A stretch of DNA of 64,000 nucleotides from Viridibacterium silvisoli (GCF_036017035.1 NZ_JAYXHS010000002.1:186001-250000); one strand, 5' to 3'. Positions 33,990 to 43,168 are shown, counted from the first letter of the stretch. Translations and numbers: made by a program. Notes: generated by a model from the sequence alone, not told the origin.

Positions 33990-34382
33990 ATGGATTTTAT
34001 CTTCGTCGAAGGTCTTCAGCTTGAAGCGCGAGTGGGAATTTATCCGCACGAGAAAGCGGCAACGCAAACGGTTGAAATAAACCTGACATTCGGCGTGCCG
34101 GAAGCCGCGGCCGAGCGCGACCACATCGCCGACACAATTGATTACGAAAAGGTAACGACTCGCATTCGCGATTTGCTCCTCACCCAGCATTTCAACCTGC
34201 TCGAAACGCTTGGCGAGTTTCTCGTCAAGGTGCTGTTCGACGAATTCGGCGCGCCCTGGGTGCGCATTTCCATCGCCAAGCTTGGCGTGCTGCGCGGCGT
34301 GCGTCGCGTGGGGGTTTATATCGAACGTGGCCGCGATGGTTTCATGCCGCCATTCTGGCCGTCTGCCGCAGGGGCGACCTGA
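33990..34382 (+). CDS. folB: Dihydroneopterin aldolase FolB
   Basis: A 130-residue tunnelling-fold enzyme of folate synthesis, converting dihydroneopterin to hydroxymethyl-dihydropterin. Start MDFIFVEGLQLEARVGIYPH contains the conserved GIYPHE, followed by ADTIDYEKVTTRI and FNLLETLGEFLV with the catalytic-region Glu, and VRISIAKLGVLRGV. Length is normal. It ends just before a strong bidirectional terminator shared with hns. Confidence 0.93.
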   Translation: MDFIFVEGLQLEARVGIYPHEKAATQTVEINLTFGVPEAAAERDHIADTIDYEKVTTRIRDLLLTQHFNLLETLGEFLVKVLFDEFGAPWVRISIAKLGVLRGVRRVGVYIERGRDGFMPPFWPSAAGAT

Positions 34383-34401
34383 GCGCGGGAACCTTGCTGC
34401 A

Positions 34402-34440
34402 ATAAAAAAGCCGCGCAGTTTGTCTGCGCGGCTTTTTTAT
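34402..34440. terminator. Bidirectional rho-independent terminator between folB and hns
   Basis: AAGCCGCGCAG stem with a TTTGT loop and matching CTGCGCGGCTT, with seven-base A and T runs on the two sides. It serves both convergent genes. Confidence 0.93.
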
Positions 34441-34451
34441 TTAACGCCGAT

Positions 34452-34805
34452 TTACTTTATCAGCAGATCGGTAATGGCCTTGCCTGAAGCAACATGGCCG
34501 GAAACCCACAGCGGCTGGCGACCGCGGCCGGTCCAGGTTTGTGAGGCATCGGCCGGATTACGGTATTTCGGTGCCACCTTGCCCTTGCTGCCACGTGGCT
34601 TCGGTGTGGCGACCTTGGCAGCCTTCGTTGCTTTCGGCAGCTTGGTGCCTAGCAATTCACTCAGCGGGACGCCTGCGTCGCTGGCGAGTTTCTGTACCTT
34701 TTTGAGCAGGTCGCGCTTGGAGTTCTGCGAGCGGCGTGCGATTTCGGCTTCAATGCGCGCCTTTTGACGATTGAGTTCGGACAGCGAAAGCTTGCTCAGT
34801 ACCAT
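34452..34805 (-). CDS. hns: H-NS family nucleoid protein
   Basis: A 117-residue H-NS-like protein: N-terminal coiled coil for oligomerisation (LSELNRQKARIEAEIARRSQ), a basic linker rich in Lys/Ala/Pro, and the C-terminal DNA-binding motif in PADASQTWTGRGRQPLWVSG. It silences AT-rich and acquired DNA. The 157 bp upstream are strikingly AT-rich and are a plausible site for self-binding. An AAGGA ribosome site precedes the ATG. Confidence 0.92.
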   Translation of the reverse strand: MVLSKLSLSELNRQKARIEAEIARRSQNSKRDLLKKVQKLASDAGVPLSELLGTKLPKATKAAKVATPKPRGSKGKVAPKYRNPADASQTWTGRGRQPLWVSGHVASGKAITDLLIK

Positions 34806-34962
34806 GTTGTTTTTCCTTGTTTGAATTTACCGGATTTCCGTGTATTTCAAAGTCTGTTACGAGAGCCTTGATTGCAGCGGTTAATCTGCTTTTATATTTG
34901 TGAAGGCATTTTCAAACAAGTGTGCGGAAAATGCAAAGCATTATCCATTTACGCGGTGTCAA

Positions 34963-35895
34963 TCAGCCGCGTGGATGATGGACTGCATGGAGTTTCTTCA
35001 GTCTTTCGCTGGCGACGTGGGTGTATATCTGCGTCGTCGATATATCCGAATGGCCGAGCAGCAATTGCACGACGCGCAAATCGGCTCCGTGATTGAGCAG
35101 GTGGGTGGCGAAAGCGTGGCGCAGCGTATGCGGTGAAATGCTGGCCGCGTCGATACCAGCCTGGATGGCGTGGCGTTTGACGATCTGCCAGAACATCTGG
35201 CGTGTCATGCCGCTGCCGAAGCGGCTCAGGAACACGGCTTCGCAGGGCGTTTTCATCAAGACCGGGCGGGCTTCGCGCAGATAGCGATTTATCCACTCGA
35301 TGGCCCATTCGCCGAGCGGCACGAGACGTTCCTTGCTGCCCTTGCCGACGATGCGCACCAGGCCCGACTGTAAATCCATTTCAAATATCTTCAATTCAAC
35401 CAGTTCGGAAACGCGCAAGCCGGTGGCGTAAATCGTTTCAAACATGGCGCGATCGCGAAGCCCTTGCGGCGTATCGATATCCGGCGCGGCGAGCAGGGCT
35501 TCAACCTGCGATTCACTGAGTGTTTTCGGGAAGCGTTGCGGTGCCAGCGGAGAATCGGTCTGTACGGTCGGGTCGCGGCTGATGCGATTCTCGGCGAGCT
35601 GCTGGCGATAAAAGCGACGCAGTGCCGCCAGCACGCGACGCTGCGTCGTCGCACGGTGGGTCGTGCTCAATTCACCCAGATAGTCCGAAATATGGGCGCT
35701 GCTGACTTCCAGCAAGGTCTGCTGACGCTGAGTCAGCCACAGAGCAAACAGGGACAGGTCAGAGCGATAGGCGTCCAGCGTGTTTCTGGATAATCCGTCC
35801 TGCAGCCACAGGCTGTCTGCGAATTCATCGATGGCGTTTGAATCGGCTGCAGCAATTGTGACGGGAGTTTCTCCTGTCCCAGCGTCTCCGGTCAC
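34963..35895 (-). CDS. xerD: Site-specific tyrosine recombinase XerD
   Basis: A 310-residue tyrosine recombinase that resolves chromosome dimers at dif with XerC. All catalytic residues are present: Arg161 (TGLRVSEL), Lys185, His256 and Arg259 (SPHTLRHAFATH), His282 (LLGHSDISTTQ) and nucleophile Tyr291. The start is a GTG overlapping the ogt stop (GTGA). Sequence and full length argue for the core XerD rather than an integron or phage integrase; XerC is the alternative. Confidence 0.9.
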   Translation of the reverse strand: MTGDAGTGETPVTIAAADSNAIDEFADSLWLQDGLSRNTLDAYRSDLSLFALWLTQRQQTLLEVSSAHISDYLGELSTTHRATTQRRVLAALRRFYRQQLAENRISRDPTVQTDSPLAPQRFPKTLSESQVEALLAAPDIDTPQGLRDRAMFETIYATGLRVSELVELKIFEMDLQSGLVRIVGKGSKERLVPLGEWAIEWINRYLREARPVLMKTPCEAVFLSRFGSGMTRQMFWQIVKRHAIQAGIDAASISPHTLRHAFATHLLNHGADLRVVQLLLGHSDISTTQIYTHVASERLKKLHAVHHPRG

Positions 35896-36395
35896 AGCAC
35901 GCCTTCGTGCTTGAGCAGCCAGCGCTTGGTGTCCAGCAACCAGCCGTCACGGGCATTGGCAAAGCCGCCGATGCCTGTCTTGGCTACGACGCGGTGGCAG
36001 GGCACGACCACCGGAAACGGATTGGCGCCGCAAGCCTGGCCGACGGCGCGAGCAGTGCCGCCGACTGATGCACTCAGTTCGCCATAGGTTCGAATCTCGC
36101 CGGCCGGGATTTCGGCAATGGCCTTCCAGACGCGGCGCTGGAAAGGCGTGCCCCGATTCATATTCGGGAAATCGAATTTCAAGGCGGGGTTTTCCAGCCA
36201 GCGGGTCAGGTCTTGTTCAAGTGCTCTGACCGGACCGTCGTTTCCCGAAAACTCGCGTAAGGGCGTCGTGGGTGGCAGAAAATAAATCGAATCCAGGTTG
36301 CCGCCCGCGTCAGTTCGAATACCGAGGCGGCAGCATGGCAAGGGAAGAATGGCAGCGAAATCTGCGGGAGAGAAGTCGAGGAGTTCGGGGGTCAA
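35892..36395 (-). CDS. ogt: Methylated-DNA--protein-cysteine methyltransferase
   Basis: A 167-residue O6-alkylguanine repair protein. The C-terminal active-site motif PVVVPCHRVV places the acceptor cysteine at residue 133, preceded by the helix-turn-helix region GTPFQRRVWKAIAEIPAGEI. It repairs O6-methylguanine in a suicide reaction. The best start in frame is a TTG, since no ATG or GTG precedes the conserved part; this is uncertain. It is translationally coupled to xerD. Confidence 0.92.
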   Translation of the reverse strand: MTPELLDFSPADFAAILPLPCCRLGIRTDAGGNLDSIYFLPPTTPLREFSGNDGPVRALEQDLTRWLENPALKFDFPNMNRGTPFQRRVWKAIAEIPAGEIRTYGELSASVGGTARAVGQACGANPFPVVVPCHRVVAKTGIGGFANARDGWLLDTKRWLLKHEGVL

Positions 36396-36440
36396 TTCAA
36401 TGCTGCGCCGTCGAAGTTAATCTGCAATATTGGGTCGTGC

Positions 36441-37037
36441 TCAATTCTTGCCAGCCAGTTTTTCCTTGATGTCCGCTTGGGCCGGTGCATTGCCCAGCCA
36501 GATGCGCAACAGGGCCTGGAAGAAATCTTCGCCGGCGATGTCACTGCCTTTCTGTTCGTTGCCGACAGTCAGACGTGTGCCACTGGCCGGAAGGTAATCA
36601 AGGCGAATCACGGTTTTGTCGGCAGCCTTGCCGATGGACAGCATGGTCGCGCGGAAACGCTCGACGCGTGCGGCGAGCTTGCTCATTTCCTGCTCGGAGT
36701 GATTGGCGTTGAGGGCTTCGATGAAGGCGTCGGTCAGCTGCTCGGCCGTCAGGTCGCGCAGCGTGACGATCTGTATGCGACGCGGCCCCTTGCTGGCGAG
36801 CACGGCATCGGCGCCATCTGTTTTCTGCGGCAGGTACAGGCCAATGGCGTAGATCTTGAAGAACAGCTTGGTGCGCACGCCTGCGCCGTTGAGCGTGAGT
36901 TCACTGGTGGCGACGCTGGTCTTGTCGTCGAAATGTGCGCCGGCGATATCCAGCGCATGCGCGGGGAGTGACGCGCTCAACGCGCACAGCAACGCCAATA
37001 CGATCTTGAAGGGGATGCGCTTCGAGCCTGCGTTCAT
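36441..37037 (-). CDS. Chalcone isomerase-like exported protein
   Basis: A 198-residue exported protein with a signal peptide (IPFKIVLALLCALSASLPAH) and a chalcone-isomerase-like fold: KTSVATSELTLNGAGVRTKL, FFKIYAIGLYLPQKTDGADA, and GEDFFQALLRIWLGNAP near the end. Bacterial members are periplasmic and of unknown function; true chalcone isomerase activity is not expected. Monocistronic between ogt and a small membrane protein gene. Confidence 0.85.
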   Translation of the reverse strand: MNAGSKRIPFKIVLALLCALSASLPAHALDIAGAHFDDKTSVATSELTLNGAGVRTKLFFKIYAIGLYLPQKTDGADAVLASKGPRRIQIVTLRDLTAEQLTDAFIEALNANHSEQEMSKLAARVERFRATMLSIGKAADKTVIRLDYLPASGTRLTVGNEQKGSDIAGEDFFQALLRIWLGNAPAQADIKEKLAGKN

Positions 37038-37144
37038 GCCTGTCTCCTGTGGTGCGCCCTGACGCGGGCGCTTGGCTGATTGTTCAGCAAGAAGCAGACG
37101 ATGCCAAGTTGCCGCAGACCCCAGCGTCCCGGCTTCTCATGAGA

Positions 37145-37360
37145 TCAAGGCGCAGCCCAGCAGTTGAAGATGCCGACGCAGAGCACGGCAATACCCGCCC
37201 ACCAGATCGCGCCACCTGGCGGCCGCATGTAGTTGTGGGCCTCGTTGAAGGGCGCGAAGGTGAAGAACTTGTATTCCTCTTTGCGGAAGAACGTCCAGGC
37301 CAGCAACGGCAGGGCGATGCCGGCGATGACGCAGATAACGCCCAGGGTCTGGTTATCCAT
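37145..37360 (-). CDS. Small two-helix membrane protein
   Basis: A 71-residue protein starting MDNQTLGVICVIAGIALPLL with two hydrophobic helices (residues about 5-23 and 51-68) and a conserved-looking middle (FFRKEEYKFFTFAPFNEAHN). The ATG lies four bases behind the proA stop, so it is read from the proA transcript. No function known. A longer frame in the same phase begins inside proA and is not credible. Confidence 0.7.
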   Translation of the reverse strand: MDNQTLGVICVIAGIALPLLAWTFFRKEEYKFFTFAPFNEAHNYMRPPGGAIWWAGIAVLCVGIFNCWAAP

Positions 37361-37364
37361 CGTT

Positions 37365-38642
37365 CTATTTACGCACTTCGCCGTTGCCGAACACGATCCA
37401 CTTCTGCGAGGTAAGGCCTTCGAGGCCGACCGGGCCGCGCGCGTGGATCTTGTCCGTCGAGATGCCGATTTCGGCGCCGAGGCCGTATTCGAAACCATCT
37501 GCGAAACGCGTCGAGGCATTCACCATGACCGAGGCTGAATCGACTTCGCGCAGGAAGCGCATGGACTTGGTGTAGTTCTCGCTGACGATGCTGTCGGTGT
37601 GCTGCGAGCTGTAGGTGTTGATGTGATCGATGGCCGCATCGAGTCCGTCGACGACCTTCACCGCGATGATGGGCGCGAGGTATTCCTCGAACCAGTCTTG
37701 CTCGGTAGCGGCAACCAGTTTTGCGTTATCGATGCCGGCCTCACGAAGAATCGCAAGCGATTCCGCGCAGCCGCGCATCTCGACGCCCTTGCCAGCGAGC
37801 AGCTTGCCGATGGCAGGCAGGAATTTCTTCGCGACGCTGCGTGCGATGAGCAGGCCTTCTGCCGTGTTGCAGGTGCCGTAGCGCTGCGTCTTCGAGTTCT
37901 CGACGATGGGCAGGATCTTGGCTTCATCGGCGTCGTCGTCGATATACACGTGGCAGTTGCCATCGAGATGCTTGATGACGGGCACGCGTGCATCCTTGCT
38001 GATGCGCTCGATGAGGCCCTTGCCGCCGCGCGGCACGATGACATCCACGTATTGCGGCATGGTGATCAGTTCGCCGACCGCGGCGCGGTCGGTCGTCTCG
38101 ATGACCTGCACAGCTGTCTCCGGGAGACCCGCTGCGGCAAGGCCGGCACGCACGCAGGCGGCAATCGCCTGGTTGCAGTTCAGCGCTTCCTTGCCCCCGC
38201 GCAGGATGGCGGCGTTGCCGCTCTTCAGGCACAGGCCTGCGGCATCGGCCGTCACGTTCGGGCGCGCTTCGTAGATGATGCCGATCACGCCCAGCGGCAC
38301 GCGCATGTGGCCAACCTGGATGCCGGAGGGGCGACGCTTGACGTTGGTGATCTCGCCGACCGGGTCGGGCAGCGAAGCAATCTGCTCCAGCCCTTGAGCC
38401 ATGCTCTCGACGCCCTTGGCGGTCAGCGTGAGGCGATCAACCATCGCTGGCTCGAGGCCGTCGGCGCGCGCCTGCGCGAGATCGCGCTCGTTGGCGGCGA
38501 GCAATTCTGCCTGGCGTTCGCGGATCTTGGCGGCCATGGCGTTGAGAGCCGTGTTCTTGGCGTCGGTGGAGGCGGCTGCGATGAGGCGCGATGCGGCGCG
38601 CGCCTGTTTGCCGACCTGTTCCATGTATTGCTTGATGTCCAT
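37365..38642 (-). CDS. proA: Gamma-glutamyl phosphate reductase ProA
   Basis: A 425-residue enzyme of proline synthesis that reduces glutamyl-5-phosphate to the semialdehyde with NADPH. Aldehyde-dehydrogenase-like; the catalytic cysteine is Cys258 in RYGTCNTAEGLL. Other family blocks: VPLGVIGIIYEARPNVTADA and HLDGNCHVYIDDDADE. The ATG of MDIKQYMEQ matches the usual start. In most betaproteobacteria proA follows holA; here nine kilobases separate them. Confidence 0.96.
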   Translation of the reverse strand: MDIKQYMEQVGKQARAASRLIAAASTDAKNTALNAMAAKIRERQAELLAANERDLAQARADGLEPAMVDRLTLTAKGVESMAQGLEQIASLPDPVGEITNVKRRPSGIQVGHMRVPLGVIGIIYEARPNVTADAAGLCLKSGNAAILRGGKEALNCNQAIAACVRAGLAAAGLPETAVQVIETTDRAAVGELITMPQYVDVIVPRGGKGLIERISKDARVPVIKHLDGNCHVYIDDDADEAKILPIVENSKTQRYGTCNTAEGLLIARSVAKKFLPAIGKLLAGKGVEMRGCAESLAILREAGIDNAKLVAATEQDWFEEYLAPIIAVKVVDGLDAAIDHINTYSSQHTDSIVSENYTKSMRFLREVDSASVMVNASTRFADGFEYGLGAEIGISTDKIHARGPVGLEGLTSQKWIVFGNGEVRK

Positions 38643-38775
38643 GATGCTCAATCTGAGGCTGGTTAGCGCTGATTCAATTCCCAATTAGAGCATTGCCTGT
38701 GCTTTGGTTCAAAGTCTTGCGTGTTGCGGTAGCATCGCCGACCCGCGCAGTCGCATTTCCGGTCCGTTTCCCTGC

Positions 38776-40041
38776 ATGCCGTTCCTCCCGTCGCTCCTGA
38801 ACCGTTTTGCACCCATCGGCAGCCTGTGGCGCGACCGCGATTTCATGCGCGTGTTTCAGGCCAATACGCTGTCGGTGCTCGGTACGGCGGTCACGCAGAT
38901 GGCTTTGCCGCTGACTGCGGTGCAGTTGCTGCACGCCTCGGCGAGCGATATGGGCGTGCTAGCAGCCTGCCAGTTGCTGCCCTTCGTGCTGGGCTTACCG
39001 GCCGGGGTGTGGATCGACCGCTCGCGCAAGCGGCGCCTGGCGATCGGCTTCGATCTGTTCGCCGCGCTGGGGCTGGCGCTCGTGCCTATTGGATTTGCTG
39101 CGGGCCTCCTCAGCTTGCCGCTGCTGTGGCTGGTGGGCGCCATGGTGTCGACCAATGAGGCCATCGGCGGTTCGGCGCTGCAGGTGTTCATCACGAATCT
39201 GGTCGGGCGCGAGCGACTTGTGCTGGCCAACAGCAAGCTGTCGGCCGCAGCCTCCGCTTCGATGGTCATTGGGCCAGCGCTGGCCGCCGCACTGGTGGCG
39301 CTCGTCGGCGCGCCGCTGGCGATCACGGCCGACGCGGCGAGCTTTCTGGTCTCGGCGTGGCTCATCTGGCGGATTCGTTCGGACGAGGCGGTCAACACCG
39401 ATGCACAGAGGGCGAGTGTGCTGGCCGAAGTGTGGGAAGGGCTGCGGCTCATCTGGCGCACGCCGATGTTGCGCGGGCTGGTGTGGGTCGTCGCCGTGTG
39501 GATTCCGCTCAACGACAGCTTCAAGGCGCTCTACGTGCTGCATGCCGCGCGCAATCTGCAGCTGGATGCGAGTGACATAGCGCTGATCAACGCGCTTGGG
39601 GCGATCGGTGGTCTCGTCGGCGCGGCGCTGGCGCATCGCATGGAGCGGCGCCTGGGCATTCGCGGCACGTTGGTGTGCGGCGTGATTCTGGGCGGATGTG
39701 GCTACGCTCTGTATGCCTTGCCGAGCGCGCATATGGCACATGCCAACTGGGCTGCCGGGTTAGCGCTGATGGTGATGGACTGCGGCGCGGCGATGTATGT
39801 CGTCAACTACCTGAGCCTGCGCCAGGCGGTGACGCCCGATGCCTTGCTCGGCCGCATGGTGACGAGCATGCGCTTCCTGACGATTGCACTCGCACCGTTG
39901 GGCACGATCCTGATCGGGCATGCCGGAGATGCCTTCGGCTTGGTGCCCATCTTTGCGGGTATCGGCGCAACCTGCGTGCTGCTGGGTTTCGCGGCGTGGC
40001 GCTGGTTGCCCTCCGCAGTTCCATCAACGTCTCCTCACTGA
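38776..40041 (+). CDS. MFS transporter, EntS-like exporter type
   Basis: A 421-residue major-facilitator protein with about twelve helices. The N-terminal part reads FMRVFQANTLSVLGTAVTQM then ALPLTAVQLLHASASDMGVL and the loop motif AGVWIDRSRKRRLA, the usual cytoplasmic loop 2-3. It resembles the MFS_3 group that includes the enterobactin exporter EntS and macrolide exporters. Substrate unknown. Monocistronic, divergent from proA; its end overlaps the convergent glycosyltransferase gene by 7 bp. Confidence 0.88.
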   Translation: MPFLPSLLNRFAPIGSLWRDRDFMRVFQANTLSVLGTAVTQMALPLTAVQLLHASASDMGVLAACQLLPFVLGLPAGVWIDRSRKRRLAIGFDLFAALGLALVPIGFAAGLLSLPLLWLVGAMVSTNEAIGGSALQVFITNLVGRERLVLANSKLSAAASASMVIGPALAAALVALVGAPLAITADAASFLVSAWLIWRIRSDEAVNTDAQRASVLAEVWEGLRLIWRTPMLRGLVWVVAVWIPLNDSFKALYVLHAARNLQLDASDIALINALGAIGGLVGAALAHRMERRLGIRGTLVCGVILGGCGYALYALPSAHMAHANWAAGLALMVMDCGAAMYVVNYLSLRQAVTPDALLGRMVTSMRFLTIALAPLGTILIGHAGDAFGLVPIFAGIGATCVLLGFAAWRWLPSAVPSTSPH

Positions 40042-40904
40042 TTCTCGAGAAACCGTTTGCGCCGCAGGAACTGGTCGTCGAAGCGGCGCGCAAACGGCAT
40101 GCACAAGTGCCGTTCGCGCCAGGCCGCAGCCTGTCGCATTGAGTTGAATCCACAGGCCGTGACGATGCGGGCTGTGAAAGGAAACAAGGTGCGAGCGGGT
40201 TGCAGATCGATGCGCTCGATATCGGGTTCGCCTGGCAGGGGTATGCCTGGGGAGACCACGGCGAAATGCGGGGCGACCTGTTCGGTAGCGGCGCACTCGC
40301 GCGCATAGGCCAGCAGCTCGGCCGTTTCCGTATCTGGCCCGGCGTGCACGATGAGCCAGACAGGCTTGCCGAGCGCGACCCATCGCCGCGTGATGGCATG
40401 CAGGTCATCTCCGTGCGATGCCTCGGCCGGGTCTTCGAGCGTCAACGGGGCGATCCGCGCCGAGATCGCGTCGAGGGTGCGGTGGTGCTCCGCCGAGAGC
40501 TCTTCAAGCTGCCAGCAGTGGACATAGCGGGGCAGAGCGCCGCGTATGAGCCCGGCATAGTTGTCCCAGCGCAGAATGCGCGCGACATGTACCAGATCCA
40601 GACCGGCCGGCCAGGGGAAGTCACAGAGTTCGCCGAGAATGCCTGCGGGGAACGCGTCGACGAAAAGGCGTTGTGGCTGGAAGCGCTGGATGGACTCGAT
40701 GATCCAGGCGCGAAATGCCGGGATGTCGTTCTCGATGCCCGCCGGGGCGAGCCAGTGCTCGGCAGGGGCCGCATGAGGTGAGGCAGCTGCGCTCAACACG
40801 ACGAAGTCACCGCGCAGATCCAGCGTATGGCGCACCGCCCGGGCGCGCGTCAAATGACCGAGGCCGCCGCCGAAGGCGTAGTAGAGAGTGGTCTCAGAGC
40901 CCAC
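40035..40904 (-). CDS. GT-B glycosyltransferase-like protein
   Basis: A 289-residue protein with an N-terminal glycine-rich loop YYAFGGGLGHLTRARAV, as in MurG/GT28-type donors-and-acceptors enzymes, and a C-terminal half ending FPFTARIVTACGFNSMRQAA then CMPFARRFDDQFLRR, which is the nucleotide-sugar side of such folds (target loop with Gly-Phe-Asn-Ser). It is shorter than MurG by about 60 residues. Start: GTG of VGSETTLYY, overlapping the lipoprotein gene by 11 bp. It closes the six-gene operon. Confidence 0.72.
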   Translation of the reverse strand: MGSETTLYYAFGGGLGHLTRARAVRHTLDLRGDFVVLSAAASPHAAPAEHWLAPAGIENDIPAFRAWIIESIQRFQPQRLFVDAFPAGILGELCDFPWPAGLDLVHVARILRWDNYAGLIRGALPRYVHCWQLEELSAEHHRTLDAISARIAPLTLEDPAEASHGDDLHAITRRWVALGKPVWLIVHAGPDTETAELLAYARECAATEQVAPHFAVVSPGIPLPGEPDIERIDLQPARTLFPFTARIVTACGFNSMRQAAAWRERHLCMPFARRFDDQFLRRKRFLENQ

Positions 40905-41565
40905 GGGCGAGTAGTTCGAGCGCCAGCACAGCGCGCTCGGATTCCGGAATGCGTGTCGCGAGCGGCAGCGCGAAAGCGGCCGAGATCTTGTGGGCCTGCA
41001 CCGTACCCACGGTCTTGCCTGTGGCATCCGTGATCTTCGCGCGCGATTTGTCGCCATCGAAGCTCACCGTGCCAAGGGGCTTGTCGTTGTCGCTGATCTC
41101 GATGTCATTGCCCTTGATCTTCAGCGCGACGGGACGAGCGTTCTCCTCGTTGTCGCTGATCTTGATGCCCTTGTCCTTGAGCTTGAGCTTCCACAGCAGA
41201 TGCGAGTCCCGGCTGCGCAGCTTGAAGCCGTCATCACCTGCTTTGACTTCCATCACCACACCTTCGCCTGTGCGCACGTACTTGCGCTTGTCGCCATCTG
41301 CGGATTCCGCGCGTAGCGTTCTCGCCTGATCGCCTGTGCCGAAACGGGCCTCCATCTGGCTCGGGTTTAGAGTGAGCTGGGTGGTGCCAGCCGCGTCCAC
41401 GAAACGCAGCGTCTTCGCATCATCTGCGGGCGCTGTGCCCTGCGTTGTGCTCGTGCTCACGGCAGCGGGAGGCTCCTCCGTTTTCTGGCAGGCGCACAAG
41501 GTGAGCAGTGCTGCACATAGGGCAAGCAGCGTGGACAGGCGGCGCAGGCGCATCGGTGAATTCAT
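40894..41565 (-). CDS. Predicted lipoprotein of unknown function
   Basis: A 223-residue lipoprotein: signal peptide with lipobox LCAC (lipidated Cys26), a Thr/Ser/Pro-rich spacer (residues 30-50) and a beta-rich repeat-like domain with recurring KDKGIKISDNEENARP and GNDIEISDNDKPLG units, suggesting an internal duplication. I do not recognise the family. The gene overlaps the start of the GT-B gene and its ATG overlaps the glycosyltransferase stop upstream by four bases (ATGA), placing it inside a glycan operon. Confidence 0.75.
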   Translation of the reverse strand: MNSPMRLRRLSTLLALCAALLTLCACQKTEEPPAAVSTSTTQGTAPADDAKTLRFVDAAGTTQLTLNPSQMEARFGTGDQARTLRAESADGDKRKYVRTGEGVVMEVKAGDDGFKLRSRDSHLLWKLKLKDKGIKISDNEENARPVALKIKGNDIEISDNDKPLGTVSFDGDKSRAKITDATGKTVGTVQAHKISAAFALPLATRIPESERAVLALELLARGL

Positions 41566-42764
41566 ATGGCATCTTTCGACAAAGGTGCTGCGTGGGGAGC
41601 GGCGGCAGGCATGGTTTCGCGCAAGACGTCGAGGTAGGCGTTCGTTTCGCGTGCCGGATGGAACAGCCTGGCGGTTTCCAGGCAGGCTTCGCCCATGCGC
41701 CGCAGGTCGGCGCTGGAGGCCTGGGCGAGGCGCGCCAGTGCATGGCGGCAGCCGTGTTGATCACCGGGATGGAACAGGAAACCGTGCTCGCCATCGACGA
41801 GGATGTCGCCCATGCCGCCTGCCGTGGACGCCAGTAGCGGAACGCCCAGGCCCATGGCTTCCAGCAATACGTTGGGCATGCCGTCGTAGAAGCTCGGAAT
41901 GGCAATGGCATCGCAAGCGCAGTAGTGCGGCAGCAGGCTGTAGCGATCGGAGAATGGCAGTGCGGTATGTGCGATGGGTGAGGCCTCGTCGGCCAGGCGC
42001 GCGTGAATGTCGTCTTCGAGATCACCGACCAGCAGGAGATGCAGATGCGCATGCGTGCCGGAGGCGAGCAGCGCGTCGACCAGCTGCAAGCCGCCTTTCT
42101 TCGACTTGATCTGCCCGAACAGGCCCAGCACGCGTCGTGTGCCGGCTACATGCGTGTCACGCCATCGCGCGGCCTGGGCGCGATCCGAAGGCAGGGGCGA
42201 CCAGTCGGCAAGGTCGATGCTGTTGGGCGTCCACGTGATCTCCGCCGCAGGATGCAGTGCACGGATGCGTTGCGCCTTGTCATGACTCACGACACCGACA
42301 CGCGCTGCGCGCTCGATGGCTTCGCGCACGATGTCGCGGCGCTGCGGCGAGAAAATGGCTGCGTCGAAATCATTGCCCCGGAACAGCGTGATAAGCGGCA
42401 AGCCCAGCCAGGCCGCGAAGCTGGGCGCAGCCAGCAAGGGGAGGTGGCCGCCGAAGGCGACGACGTGCGTGAACGCTTCGCGTTGTGGATCGATGCGCAG
42501 ATGTTCGAACAGCAGGTTCAGCGAGTGGGAGACGTCATCCCCTACGGGAAACGCAAGGTGACGGCCGTTGCGCTGGATCTCGAGCCGCGGTTTGCCCGAG
42601 GACTGTCGCGTGAAGTGCAGTACGTCGACCACCACACCCGCAGCGCGCAAGCCACGCACGATGCGATCGCATGACACGGCCATGCCGCCGTTGGCCGGCG
42701 GGTAGTTCTCCGTGAGCCATACAAGGTGTGGCACATGCGGCGGGAGCGGGTGTGCGCGGTTCAA
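41562..42764 (-). CDS. Group 1 (GT4-type) glycosyltransferase
   Basis: A 400-residue retaining glycosyltransferase with the GT4 layout: LTENYPPANGGMAVSCDRIV at the N-terminal glycine loop, ITWTPNSIDLADW at the interdomain crossover, VLGLFGQIKSKKGGLQLVDA, and the donor-binding EX7E region in PSFYDGMPNVLLEAMGLGVP. It adds a sugar in the cytoplasm. The start is a TTG overlapping the previous stop (TTGA); a GTG ten codons downstream is an alternative. Confidence 0.87.
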   Translation of the reverse strand: MNRAHPLPPHVPHLVWLTENYPPANGGMAVSCDRIVRGLRAAGVVVDVLHFTRQSSGKPRLEIQRNGRHLAFPVGDDVSHSLNLLFEHLRIDPQREAFTHVVAFGGHLPLLAAPSFAAWLGLPLITLFRGNDFDAAIFSPQRRDIVREAIERAARVGVVSHDKAQRIRALHPAAEITWTPNSIDLADWSPLPSDRAQAARWRDTHVAGTRRVLGLFGQIKSKKGGLQLVDALLASGTHAHLHLLLVGDLEDDIHARLADEASPIAHTALPFSDRYSLLPHYCACDAIAIPSFYDGMPNVLLEAMGLGVPLLASTAGGMGDILVDGEHGFLFHPGDQHGCRHALARLAQASSADLRRMGEACLETARLFHPARETNAYLDVLRETMPAAAPHAAPLSKDAI

Positions 42765-43168
42765 CTGTCAGAAAACCCGGAGGATCCGCCGCTGTCACCG
42801 TCGTCCAGCTCACCTGCGCTGCGTGTTGCGAAGGCATGGCGATCGATGTCGTCGAACTGGCCAGGTTTGTCCAGTTGGCTCGCTGCAGCGAGCGGAACGT
42901 ACGCGTGGGAGCTGTTGTACTCGCTGCTCCAGCGCCCGGACCAGCCCGGCGACTCCCAGTCGCCAGCGTCGCCATCCTCATCGGTGTCAGCACGATTGCC
43001 GGGTGAAGCGGCAAAGCACTCGGGACACAGGATCTGCTCCGTGCCGTAGTGCGAATGTTCCATGCAGATCGGGCGCATGCATTGGGTGCAGTGCTCGCTC
43101 GAGGCGTTGCCGCATGTGCGAAGCGAGAAGATGCCGCGTTGTACGGTGCAGGCATTCGAGGATTGCAT
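42761..43168 (-). CDS. Small protein with a B-box-like zinc motif
   Basis: A 135-residue protein. The N-terminal 55 residues hold a run of Cys and His (RTCGNASSEHCTQCMRPIC, then MEH and LCPECF) that can form a zinc-binding box similar to a B-box. The rest is acidic, Ser/Gly-rich and probably disordered. Function unknown. The ATG overlaps the membrane-protein stop by one base (TGATG), and the gene is coupled on both sides in the glycosyltransferase operon. Confidence 0.7.
   Translation of the reverse strand: MQSSNACTVQRGIFSLRTCGNASSEHCTQCMRPICMEHSHYGTEQILCPECFAASPGNRADTDEDGDAGDWESPGWSGRWSSEYNSSHAYVPLAAASQLDKPGQFDDIDRHAFATRSAGELDDGDSGGSSGFSDS

Noticed and set aside
34452..35895. hns and xerD as sign of a genomic island
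   Set aside because: XerD has the length and catalytic set of the core recombinase, and all flanking genes are housekeeping; no attachment site or cargo is visible.
37361..37519. Upstream extension of the 71-residue membrane protein
   Set aside because: It would lie within the coding part of proA and is basic low-complexity; the internal ATG gives a well-formed two-helix protein.
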